A DNA stretch of 64,000 nt from Pseudomonadota bacterium. Its GTDB lineage: Bacteria > Pseudomonadota > Gammaproteobacteria > Xanthomonadales > SZUA-38. The position numbers were made by a program, and so were the translations under genes. Below, piece after piece: positions 23,862 through 32,200 of the stretch; the stretch's first letter is position 1; every line of letters begins with the position of its first letter. The DNA is taken from the NCBI GenBank assembly GCA_039033415.1, contig JBCCCR010000004.1:186001-250000 (forward strand), in the 5' to 3' direction. Below the pieces are notes generated by a model that was given only the letters and a program-made list of their open reading frames with translations, was not told the DNA's origin and did no database searches.

Positions 23862-24443
23862 GTGTCACAACCCAAGCCAAGCGCCGATTCTCTTAAGCGA
23901 TCTTTGGGCAGCCTGCTAAAAGCTAGGCGCAAAGCCATGAAGCTGACGCTGCAGGAGCTGGCAGAGCGCGCAGAGCTGTCGCCAGCGTTTATCTCTCAGG
24001 CGGAGCGGGGCAAGGCGACACCGTCGATTGTGTCGCTGGTGAATCTCGCTCGGGCGCTCGAGACCGACATCCACTATTTTTTGACGCCGCCGCCGGCCGC
24101 CAGCCTGGTGCATCGCGGCGACGATCCGGTCTACCTGGAGCTGAACTCACCGGTTACCTATGCGCGGATCGACAGCGACATCCGTAATCAGCAGATGAAT
24201 GCGCTGCTCATGGAGATTCCGTCCGGCATCTCCCTGCCGGTGGTGCACCGCGAAGTCGGGGAAGACTTCTTCTACGTGTTGGAGGGCACCGTGGACACCA
24301 CCATTGGGGAGAAAGAGTTCACGCTGGGCCCGGGAGACAGCGTGCATATCAATACCCAGCTCGATCACAGCATCGTTAATCGCGGTGAGACGACGGCCCG
24401 ACTGATCTGGGTTGGAACACCGCCGATCCTTCCCTCCAGCTGA
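23862..24443 (+). CDS. XRE-family regulator with C-terminal cupin sensor
   Basis: A 193-residue transcription factor. Residues about 13-67 form an HTH_3 domain (LGSLLKARRKAMKLTLQELAERAELSPAFISQAERGKATPSIVSLVNLARAL); residues about 110-185 form a cupin barrel (SGISLPVVHREVGEDFFYVLEGTVDTTIG, then LGPGDSVHINTQLDHSIVNRG). GTG 23862 is preceded by GGAGG at 23844-23848. Regulators of this architecture sense a small metabolite in the cupin and control a nearby catabolic or transport operon. It is divergent from the receptor-hydantoinase operon, its likely target. Confidence 0.88.
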   Translation: MSQPKPSADSLKRSLGSLLKARRKAMKLTLQELAERAELSPAFISQAERGKATPSIVSLVNLARALETDIHYFLTPPPAASLVHRGDDPVYLELNSPVTYARIDSDIRNQQMNALLMEIPSGISLPVVHREVGEDFFYVLEGTVDTTIGEKEFTLGPGDSVHINTQLDHSIVNRGETTARLIWVGTPPILPSS

Positions 24444-24541
24444 GGCTGCATGGTCGCTCGGGTCCAGTTGCGCCAAACGCCCGCGAGTGATTTGGCGGCC
24501 GGGCTTCGCGCCTCTTTGAGCCAAGCAGCTGGGGGCACGTC

Positions 24542-25084
24542 TTGACCCAGGCTAATGGCTTGCAGGTAACTACCGGCAGCGGCGAATTCCGGGTTCAGCT
24601 GGAAGCTGAACGCGCGCCAAAAACCTGCCGCTACTTCGCTGAGCTTGCCGCCGCGGGCCGCCTGGATGGCAGCAGCGTGTTCCGGGTGGTCACGCCCGAC
24701 AACGAGCCTGAGGAACACAACGGTATCAGCGTGGTGCAGCTGGGGCTGTGGTCCGAAGACCAGCCGGAGCGGGTACTCGTTCCACACGAGAGTACGGAAA
24801 TGACCGGGCTCGAACATCGCCAGTGGACGGTGTCAGCGGCGCGGTTCGAGGTGGGCGAGCTGTACGGCAGTTTCTTTGTCTGCATGCGCGACGAGCCCTG
24901 CCTCGACCACGGCGGCACTCGCAACCCGGACGAAGCGGGTTTTGCCGCCTTTGGTCGCGTGGTGGACGGCCACGAAACACTTCACGCGCTATACCGTCAA
25001 GCGGAGCCCGCCGCGATGCTCACAAGTCCGATCCCGGTTCACAGCGTTCAGCCGCTGTTGATCTCCTGCAAGCATCCCGATTGA
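24542..25084 (+). CDS. cyclophilin-like peptidyl-prolyl isomerase, divergent active site
   Basis: A 180-residue cytoplasmic protein with the cyclophilin layout: strand GEFRVQLEAERAPKTCRYFAELAAAGRLDGSSVFRVV at about 14-50, a central EVGELYGSFFVCMRD segment, and NPDEAGFAAFGRVVDGHETLHAL matching the F-x-x-FGRV-x-x-G-x-x-V part. The Arg of the FHR catalytic patch seems to remain as FRV, but the usual FMxQGGD segment is not evident, so isomerase activity is doubtful. The start is TTG 24542 after GGGGG at about 24531; no signal peptide is seen. It follows the regulator by 98 bases on the same strand. Confidence 0.65.
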   Translation: MTQANGLQVTTGSGEFRVQLEAERAPKTCRYFAELAAAGRLDGSSVFRVVTPDNEPEEHNGISVVQLGLWSEDQPERVLVPHESTEMTGLEHRQWTVSAARFEVGELYGSFFVCMRDEPCLDHGGTRNPDEAGFAAFGRVVDGHETLHALYRQAEPAAMLTSPIPVHSVQPLLISCKHPD

Positions 25085-25224
25085 TTACTAACTGTATCGA
25101 CTGAGGCCCTTACGGCGTGCGGTCGTTGAGGTTTAAGGCGTTTAAGGTGCAATAGGACCGCCTGTCGGAGGCATACGCTCGCTGATGACGCCGCCGGCCG
25201 GTTACGCTTCGGAGGGAAATCGAT

Positions 25225-25851
25225 ATGGCCCGCCTCAAAACCTTGCTGCTCGCGTTCCTGTTTCTGACCGGAGCCTGGTACCTGGTCGGTGAACTGATCT
25301 TTGCGGCATCGCGAGACCGCGGAGAACTGAGTACCGTCGAGATAACATTCCGGTTCAGCCACGTGCTGTTCACCTTGCCCCTGCTGCTGCTGCCGATCGT
25401 TCAGTTCTCCCAAGGACTGCGAAGCCGCAGGCCCGCCCTTCACCGTGGACTCGGCCGGCTGTATCTGGTCTCAGCAATCCTTGCCTCGATCGGCGCTCTG
25501 TATCTGGGACTAACGTTCGAGGAAACCGGCCGGCGCCCTCCCCTCGTGGTCTTCGCTGCGCTGTGGCTGTTGTTCAGCCTGGCTGCCTGGATCTGCGCCC
25601 GGCGCCGAGCCTATGCCGCCCATGCCAACTTTGTGTTGCGCAGCTACGGGGTGGCGCTGGCGTTTGTTCTGGTGCGGGTGCTCAATGGCTTCGAATCCGA
25701 GCTGTTTGGTTTTATAGAGAACGATGAGGTTCGCAACGTCACGCGCGAATGGCTGGCGTTTGTTGTGCCGCTGGTGGTGATCGAGCTTGGCATCAGCTGG
25801 CTGCCGGCGCTGCCGCGTCGGAAGGGCGCTTCGGCTCCGGCCACCCCCTAG
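25225..25851 (+). CDS. DUF2306-like integral membrane protein
   Basis: A 208-residue protein with about six hydrophobic helices: LLLAFLFLTGAWYLVGELIF, HVLFTLPLLLLPIVQFSQ, GRLYLVSAILASIGALYLGL, LVVFAALWLLFSLAAWICA, YGVALAFVLVRVL and WLAFVVPLVVIELGISWL. The conserved HRGLGRLYLVSA and AHANFVLRSYGVALAFVLVR motifs, with two His in the membrane interface, are those of DUF2306. The family's biochemical role is unknown. A good GGAGGG precedes ATG 25225. It ends 133 bases before comM on the same strand. Confidence 0.75.
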   Translation: MARLKTLLLAFLFLTGAWYLVGELIFAASRDRGELSTVEITFRFSHVLFTLPLLLLPIVQFSQGLRSRRPALHRGLGRLYLVSAILASIGALYLGLTFEETGRRPPLVVFAALWLLFSLAAWICARRRAYAAHANFVLRSYGVALAFVLVRVLNGFESELFGFIENDEVRNVTREWLAFVVPLVVIELGISWLPALPRRKGASAPATP

Positions 25852-25984
25852 CTTCCCGAAGTTAGACCTGGCCATCCCCGGCAAGGATGAGCGGACATTG
25901 GCTACACCTCGAGGGTACTGTTTCCGACTGTGCGAGCCTGCTGCGCCGGCTATGCTCATCGGCCATTTCCCATGCGACCCGCTT

Positions 25985-27508
25985 ATGGAACTCGCCACCG
26001 TTTTTTGCCGTGCCGAAGTAGGCATCGATGCACCGCTGGTGCGGGTGGAAGTGCACAGCGGCAACGGGCTGCCGAAGGTCACCATCGTAGGGCTGGCCCA
26101 GACGGCCGTGAAGGAAAGCCGGGACCGGGTGCAGGCGGCACTGGAGAACTCCGGTTTCCTGTTTCCCAGGACGCGGCTGACGATCAACCTCGCACCCGCT
26201 GATTTGCCAAAGGCAGGCGGGCGCTACGATCTGGCGATCGCCGTCGGCGTATTGCTCGTATCGGACCAGCTCCCAGCGGACCGGGTCGCTGACCACGAGT
26301 TTCTGGGTGAGCTGGGGCTGGATGGGTCGCTGCGCGGGATTCGGGGTGGCTTGCCGGTCAGCCTGGCTGCCAGCCGCGCCAAGCGAACGCTCATCATCGC
26401 CGAGGCAAACGCTCAGGAAGCTGCCCTGGTTTCGGACTCGCAGGTTCGTGAGGCATCCCACCTGCTGGAAGTCTGCGCGCACCTGTGCGGCACGCAGCCG
26501 CTGAGCGAACCTGATCCGCAGGCGCTTGGGCCTCGGGCGGTTCCCGATCTGGCGGACGTGCGCGGCCAGCGCCAGGCCCGCCGTGCGTTGGAGGTGGCCG
26601 CTGCAGGCGGCCACAACCTGCTGTTTTATGGTCCGCCTGGCACGGGCAAAACCATGCTCGCCTCGCGCCTGCCGGGTGTGCTTCCCGAGCTCAGCGAAAG
26701 CCAGGCGCTCGAGAGCGCTTCGGTGGCCTCAGTCAGCCATCGCGGTCTGAACCCGAAGGAGTTTCGCTGCCGTCCGTTCCGGTCACCACACCACAGCGCT
26801 TCAGCCGCAGCGCTGGTCGGCGGCGGCACTCCGCCAACGCCCGGCGAAATCTCGTTGGCGCACAACGGCATATTGTTTCTCGACGAGCTGCCGGAATTCA
26901 CGCGCCACGTGCTGGAGATGCTCCGAGAGCCGCTAGAAAGCGGCGCCATCACCCTGTCGCGCGCCGGGTACCAGGTGACCTTTCCGGCACGGTTCCAGTT
27001 CGTCGCCGCGATGAACCCCTGCAAGTGCGGCTATTACGGCGTGGATAGCCGGTGCCAGTGCGGGCCGGCAGAGGTCCGACGCTACCGCCAGCGCATCTCA
27101 GGCCCGCTGCTCGATCGCATAGATATGCATGTGCTGATGCCGCGGGTCACGCTGAGAGAGCTAAATAAGGCACCCGGAGGGGAAGCGTCAGAAACGGTTA
27201 AAGAAAGAGTGGCCGCCGGGCAAATTATGCAACACGAACGCCAGCAGCAACTGAATGCGCAGCTGAGTGGAGGCGCGCTCGATCAATTTGCACCACTCGA
27301 CAAACGCACAAAAGCCATGCTCGAAAACGTTGCTGATCAGTTGGGCTTGTCGACCAGGGCCTGCCACAGGGTTCAGCGCGTTGCCCGCACCATTGCTGAC
27401 CTTGCAGGGCAGCGCGAGATCTCAATTCAACATCTCAGCGAGGCCGTTCAATACCGGCAACTAGATCGGCTCTCTATCGACCAGGCTGCAAACATTGCCA
27501 AATCTTAG
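25985..27508 (+). CDS. comM: ComM/YifB AAA+ helicase (Mg-chelatase-like)
   Basis: A 507-residue hexameric AAA+ ATPase. I start at ATG 25985 (MELATVFCRAEVGIDAP), where family members begin; the longer open frame upstream is not conserved. The N-terminal LonC-like ChlI domain (about 1-165) has VTIVGLAQTAVKESRDRVQAAL. Walker A is GPPGTGKTM at about 216, Walker B LFLDELPEF at about 297, and a CxC...CxC zinc-like motif in NPCKCGYYG...CQCG at about 345-360. The C-terminal lid has ARTIADLAG. ComM drives branch migration of incoming DNA during natural transformation. A second copy of its last 165 codons exists at 45783-46280, so this locus has been duplicated in part. Confidence 0.92.
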   Translation: MELATVFCRAEVGIDAPLVRVEVHSGNGLPKVTIVGLAQTAVKESRDRVQAALENSGFLFPRTRLTINLAPADLPKAGGRYDLAIAVGVLLVSDQLPADRVADHEFLGELGLDGSLRGIRGGLPVSLAASRAKRTLIIAEANAQEAALVSDSQVREASHLLEVCAHLCGTQPLSEPDPQALGPRAVPDLADVRGQRQARRALEVAAAGGHNLLFYGPPGTGKTMLASRLPGVLPELSESQALESASVASVSHRGLNPKEFRCRPFRSPHHSASAAALVGGGTPPTPGEISLAHNGILFLDELPEFTRHVLEMLREPLESGAITLSRAGYQVTFPARFQFVAAMNPCKCGYYGVDSRCQCGPAEVRRYRQRISGPLLDRIDMHVLMPRVTLRELNKAPGGEASETVKERVAAGQIMQHERQQQLNAQLSGGALDQFAPLDKRTKAMLENVADQLGLSTRACHRVQRVARTIADLAGQREISIQHLSEAVQYRQLDRLSIDQAANIAKS

Positions 27509-27646
27509 CTCTCACGAGGGCACTGGAATTCGTAACCCCACGCTGACTCGACCTGACACTGCTCTTCTCTAATCCTTGAACCCAAGAGTTCGATTGGTCT
27601 TAGACCCTAAGATTCCAGTTTCCTGTTCGTCTAGCATTTTCTATTC

Positions 27647-28027
27647 TTATGGCCGGAAAAGGAACCTGGTTTCTTCTTGGAAATCCTCAAACTGAATCTC
27701 TAGACCGTTGTCAAACGTCACAGCGAATGCTCCGTTGGCCATCTTTGCCTCGCCAATCGTCAGGCCGAGCAAACCTAGCTCTGAAGCCAGATCGCGATAC
27801 TCTTCACCGGTCTCTAGGTCATCCTCACGGCCTGGCTCGCTAACACTTTCTAGAAATAGAACACCACAGTCGATGAAGACTCGAAGCCATAGACTATCTA
27901 CAGATAAATACAACACATGAACGGTATCCTGGGTAGATCCTCGTACCGCCAAGAGGTTGTTGCAGACCATCCCAGTGATCTCATGGATCTCCGTTTCACT
28001 GTGTTGTCGGCTTATGCTCTCGTACAT
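27647..28027 (-). CDS. small acidic protein of unknown function
   Basis: I do not recognise this 126-residue cytoplasmic protein. It is acidic, lacks a signal or membrane segment, and contains a likely beta-rich core (TVHVLYLSVDSLWLRVFIDCGVLFLESV) followed by DDLETGEEYRDLASELGLLGLTIGEAKM and AFAVTFDNGLEIQFEDF. The overall look is that of small immunity proteins of toxin loci, and it lies on the same strand beyond the Imm52-like gene, but with 660 bases of decayed mobile DNA between. It might be an orphan immunity gene; confidence that it is a real gene is moderate. Confidence 0.5.
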   Translation of the reverse strand: MYESISRQHSETEIHEITGMVCNNLLAVRGSTQDTVHVLYLSVDSLWLRVFIDCGVLFLESVSEPGREDDLETGEEYRDLASELGLLGLTIGEAKMANGAFAVTFDNGLEIQFEDFQEETRFLFRP

Positions 28028-28091
28028 AGCTCAGAGCCCTTTGGGTGCCATACCGAAGACACCGCCATTTACGCATCTAAGAACGCCCAAG

Positions 28092-28143
28092 AACATACGG
28101 GGTCAGGTTGCGGCAAAAGGGGGTCAGGTTAACTTTCCTACAG
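28092..28143. repeat. two adjacent REP/MITE end sequences
   Basis: AACATACGGGGTCAGGTT at 28092-28109 matches the left end of the MITE copies at 50728 and 52509. GGGGTCAGGTTAACTTTCC at 28120 onward, continuing to CTACAG, matches the REP-like repeats at 47735, 55014 and 58061. They lie just upstream of a decayed REP-associated transposase. Confidence 0.6.
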
Positions 28144-28199
28144 GAGTTAGCATCAACACCTATTCATCGACCGAGACCGGCGCGCGTAGAATTCTTCGC

Positions 28200-28320
28200 G
28201 TGGCCAGATTACCCCGACTAGAGTGCCGGGCATTCCCCAACACATCGTGCAGCGAGGCGTAGACCGCGCCATCTGCTTCGGCGATGACATTGACCGAGAG
28301 TTTTACCTGGCATCACTTTC
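28200..28320 (+). pseudogene. RAYT (REP-associated tyrosine transposase) N-terminal remnant, frameshifted
   Basis: Starting at GTG 28200 the frame reads MARLPRL, then needs a one-base shift after about 28220 to continue VPGIPQHIVQRGVDRAICFGDDIDREFYLASL. This is the N-terminus of an IS200-like/RAYT transposase (the family pattern is xPGxPxHVxQRGxxR...F..D.D...YL). Homology stops near 28320, where a minus-strand HTH gene fragment begins. The catalytic HUH and Tyr parts are missing, so it is dead. REP-like repeats 60 bases upstream fit the usual RAYT setting. Confidence 0.65.
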
Positions 28321-28479
28321 TGTGCAGACGCCGAGGCGTTTAGCGACCTCTTTCTGGAAATCTCCTCGTCGGACTCGCACGAATCTTAGATGATCGCCTA
28401 GCGTTACTGGCTGGCGGGAATGGCCCAAATGGGCGCGTAAGTGATTGAATCGTATAGGTGGCAACAAGGCAATGAAACC
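28303..28479 (-). pseudogene. truncated HTH regulator, paralogue of 45353-45796
   Basis: On the minus strand from 28479 the frame reads GFIALLPPIRFNHLR, then AHLGHSRQPVTLGDHLR, then FVRVRRGDFQKEVAKRLGVCTE, followed by a stop at 28303. It matches residues 3 to about 56 of the intact HTH protein at 45353-45796, then breaks where the RAYT remnant begins. The C-terminal two thirds are missing. Its first 44 bases (28436-28479) are identical to 45747-45790. Confidence 0.7.
28436..28479. repeat. 44-bp direct repeat, left copy
   Basis: Identical to 45747-45790 (starts CGTAAGTGATTGAATCG, ends GGCAATGAAACC). The two copies are in the same orientation and bracket about 17.3 kb that includes the RHS toxin locus. 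The left copy ends abruptly at 28479; the right copy runs into comM homology. Confidence 0.85.
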
Positions 28480-28691
28480 ATGCGCCAGGGTGGACGGTTA
28501 GAATTGAAACGCTAGAGGGTTTTCGACACAACCATTGTCAGAAATCGAGGAAACTGATGTGCGGACAAACGTCTGCTCACATCGAATGCGGTAATTGGAA
28601 CAGCCCGTTCTCGTCAGATCAATTGTTTAAGGTTAGCGTTGTAACCCGAATTCGAAGAGCATTTTCACTATCATTCAAGGCAACGCGACAA

Positions 28692-29258
28692 CTAGATCCA
28701 GTCGTCTTTTGAAACAACCAATTCTTGAGTTTCAGAGCTGTAACTAATCCACCCACCTGATTCCCAGGCAGTCGTCGCCTTGTGTTTTTTTATCCAACCC
28801 ATGCTGCTCAGCACCGCTGCGTTTGGCTCTAAACAATCAACGAAACACCGAAGAAGGTTTTCAAAATCGATGGCAGGGTATTCTAGAATTGGATCTCCCG
28901 CTGGGAATCGGAGGACGACCGAATTATTAATCTGACTAGCGAAGGCACCACACGTCGCACTGAATCCAGTAGGCCTTTCCGGGTCTCCAGCCCAAAAACT
29001 AAGACTGAAGCCTAAATCCTCGATTACAGAACCATCGGTCTCGCTTTTGTTCGGCGCGAGCAACTGAGTGATTGCTTCACGCGAGATTTTGATAGGTTGT
29101 TCCAATGAGGGTTTGACCGCTGTCGCACCAACCCTCCACTCTGTCGAAGACCAACCACATTCGGCCATGCTCATTAGCAGATCGGACAAACGGCGAGCAC
29201 AACTACCAACACTTTCCCTACGTGGCCCCCAATACGCACCTAAAAATGCTCTTATCAC
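28692..29258 (-). CDS. Imm52-like immunity protein
   Basis: A 188-residue cytoplasmic protein. The N-terminal FLGAYWGPRRESVGSCARRLSDLLMSM segment matches the immunity protein 52 family, which is known to be paired with Tox-REase-5 toxins. The gene begins at GTG 29258, whose GTGA overlaps the toxin stop (29255-29258), so antitoxin translation is coupled to the end of the toxin gene. It should bind and block the nuclease domain in the producing cell. The C-terminal half (CFVDCLEPNAAVLSSMGWIKKH, GGWISYSS) fits the same family. Base composition is more A+T-rich than the core genes. Confidence 0.8.
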   Translation of the reverse strand: MIRAFLGAYWGPRRESVGSCARRLSDLLMSMAECGWSSTEWRVGATAVKPSLEQPIKISREAITQLLAPNKSETDGSVIEDLGFSLSFWAGDPERPTGFSATCGAFASQINNSVVLRFPAGDPILEYPAIDFENLLRCFVDCLEPNAAVLSSMGWIKKHKATTAWESGGWISYSSETQELVVSKDDWI

Positions 29259-32200
29259 GGCGGCGTTACCAAGATTTCGATTCCACTAACGCCTCGAATC
29301 AAGAAGAGTTCACGAACGGCTTCTGCTGCTTCTGCTTCGGCGAAATGCCACTGAATCGGTGTACCGTTTGCTACCCTTAGTTGTCTCTGAGCTTGATCTA
29401 CCATCTCGTTTGCGCCCTTTGTGAACCAAACCTTAAAGGTCCCATCCGCGTTTACCTTGCTTGCATAGTTCGGGCCTTTCGCTTCGAGCAATATGCCGTT
29501 TACGTCATCGAAACCATCGAACTTCACATTGTCTACTAGGTATTCGACGTCTGGGAGCCTTCCAGTTATTTTGCTCTGGTAGCGCATCGCCCGATCTTTG
29601 TAACCCCTATTATTCACGATAATAAACTCGCCAGGACCCTTAAGGAGTTTCCCCGAGCCTCGCGCAGTTATTTTTATGATGTATCCGGCACCCCCAGTAG
29701 CAACATAAAGACCAGTTTCGATAGCTGCGGAAGCAGCGGCCCCTTTGAAATCGCCGACAACCAGGCGAGAAATCGAATCCCCGTACGGTACGAAAAGCAC
29801 GCCAAGTAGCAACAAATCCTCGGAGGAAGCGGCTTCGATTGGTCTATCAGCCCTTGGGACCCAGACAACCAAAGACTGCTCCGTCACCAACGTCGCATCG
29901 GCGATATAGGCCGGCAAATCCGGAGAAACTGGATACTGGGGACCAAACAGCGGCCCAGAATCGGTCGGCGCAGCACTGTGAACTGATATTCCTGTCGTCT
30001 GCTCGCCAACAACCCGGTTGTTTCGTTGGTTGATCAAGCTTCCCAACCCTGGAACGTATAAGCCGTCATCTTGAATTCTTTGACCGTAAAGTAATGCTTC
30101 AAATGTCTCGTCGTAGAGGAAATACGCTCCGAGCCCGGGCCCAAAGTCAAAGTCGGCTGTAGTGTCGCCACAGGCATTTTGCTCGCCATTCCCACACGCT
30201 ATCGTGTAGCCGCTAGGGTCAACATACCGAAGGGGGTTGTTCAGTGTATAGGTATATCGATTGAGGAACTGTGGGTTGACGGCATCCTGAACAAACGGAT
30301 CAGCCTGCAAGAATCTCCCCGCGACAGAATCGAAGACTCGTCCGCCCATGTGAATAATGCCAGCATCGTCGATATGTTCATGACCAGTGAAACCCGAGGT
30401 GGTCAGGTTCCTTCCAATCGTCTGCGCGATCAACTCCTCCAGAACGACAGTCCAGTCTTCGGCGGCCCTACGTTGACCCCAGATGTCATACGCGAGGTCT
30501 TGCACGACGTCCCCCAAATCGTTGGTTATAACGTCAATTGAACCTAAATGATCGCGGTGCAGGTAGCGACGTGCTGAAAAATTGGAGGCCGGATCGAAAT
30601 CGACGACGACGTTTTCCGAAATATAACGGCGATAAATTCGATTCGACCCAGGGCGATCAATGATTTCGACCGATCCCACGTAGTATGTATGGGTATCAGT
30701 TGGCGCATCATAGCGATGATAGCGGGAGCGATCCGTACCGTATCTAAAGGAAGTTTGAAGTAACTGGTTCCGCCTAATTTTATGAAGCTTATTGAAGGTC
30801 GTATACGAGAGTTCGCTTGGACCACCAATAGCGTTCGGCCTACTGACTACATTCCCAGCATTGTCGTAGCCATAGTCGCCGACAAGTCCATCAATGCTAG
30901 TAACCGCATGTACCTTAACCGGGTGAGCGTACTCGTGAGTCGCTGAAGCCATCGAGCAGGTCGCATCGAACCGTCGACATCTGAGATTCCCACCTTCGTC
31001 ATAGGCTAGTGATTCTTCGCCAGAGACCGAGGTACCCTCTCGGTAGACTAAGCTAGTTAACCTGTTCAGCCCGTCATAGCCATAACTCTCACTCTGGCTA
31101 GTCATTTGGTTCGTTCTCGCTGAGAGATTTCCTAACTCAGTCCAGTTGTAGGTCCATTCCTGAACGGGCGCCGCTCCCTTCGAGGACGCGATCGTAGTGA
31201 CACGACCCGTTCTTGGGTCAAACGCCCAAGTCCCATCCGTTGAATCTCGGAGACTGAATTCGGCAATACTTCCCCTAGCATTTACCGCCGTTATCTGTTT
31301 ATAGGGGGGAGAGGATGCGCCTGTTGCAGCTTCATGGATAGAACTTAGGTACCCGTAGTCGTTGTATTGAAACTGAGTTCCGTGCTCACTTCCAGACGCG
31401 TCGAGGTATTTGAAAAGCCGACCGAACTGATCGTACCTGAATCCCTCCATGAAGGATTCGCTCGAGCCTCCACTGGTCTCCAAACGGAGTTCAGTATCTA
31501 TCTGAGAAAGTCGACCGAGCGAATCGTAATGATAGTTCTTGGAAAACCATTCGTTGCTCATGGTTTCTGAAACGACAAGCCCGTAGTCATTGCTGTTGGA
31601 GTTATGGCCGTAAACCCATCTAGTACGTTCAACAAGGTTGCCACCATTGCATGAATGTACATCGACCCCTTGGCCCGTTCGATCAATTCTTTCATTGACC
31701 CTACCAACCGAGTCGTACTTGATAATTGATAGATTCTGGTTAGCGTCAAGCTGACAATCGAGTTCTCCTAACGCGTTGTAGGAGAAGTATGTTGTCCCTC
31801 GATCGGGATCCACGAGTTGCGTTCTGTTCCCAATGGAGTCGTAGGCGATTTGAATTCGATCGTCAACTCCTTCGAGAGGGCCATCAATTTCACTCAGTCT
31901 GCCATCCGCACGGTAGGAGTATGTGGTCACCCCACCCTCGTTATCCTCAACCGCAAATCGGTTTCCGAGGGCGTTAAAACTGTCGACCCGAACCTGCGAA
32001 CCAACGGTAGAAGTTACTTCGAGATGAGCATAGTCAATCACACCGATGAGGTTGTCGGCAGATTGCCAAAGTGTCAGTCGACCCTGATCATCGAATGCTG
32101 CATGATTCCAGTGGACCGAGCAGGATTCCGTCGAATCACATGGCTCCGAAACCGACACGAGCCGACCCAGAACGTCGTACCGATACTGCTTAAAGTAGTA

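Noticed and set aside
25787..25984. N-terminal extension of the comM frame into the DUF2306 gene
   Set aside because: The extension overlaps the end of the upstream gene in another frame, and ComM proteins begin at the MELATVFCRA position.
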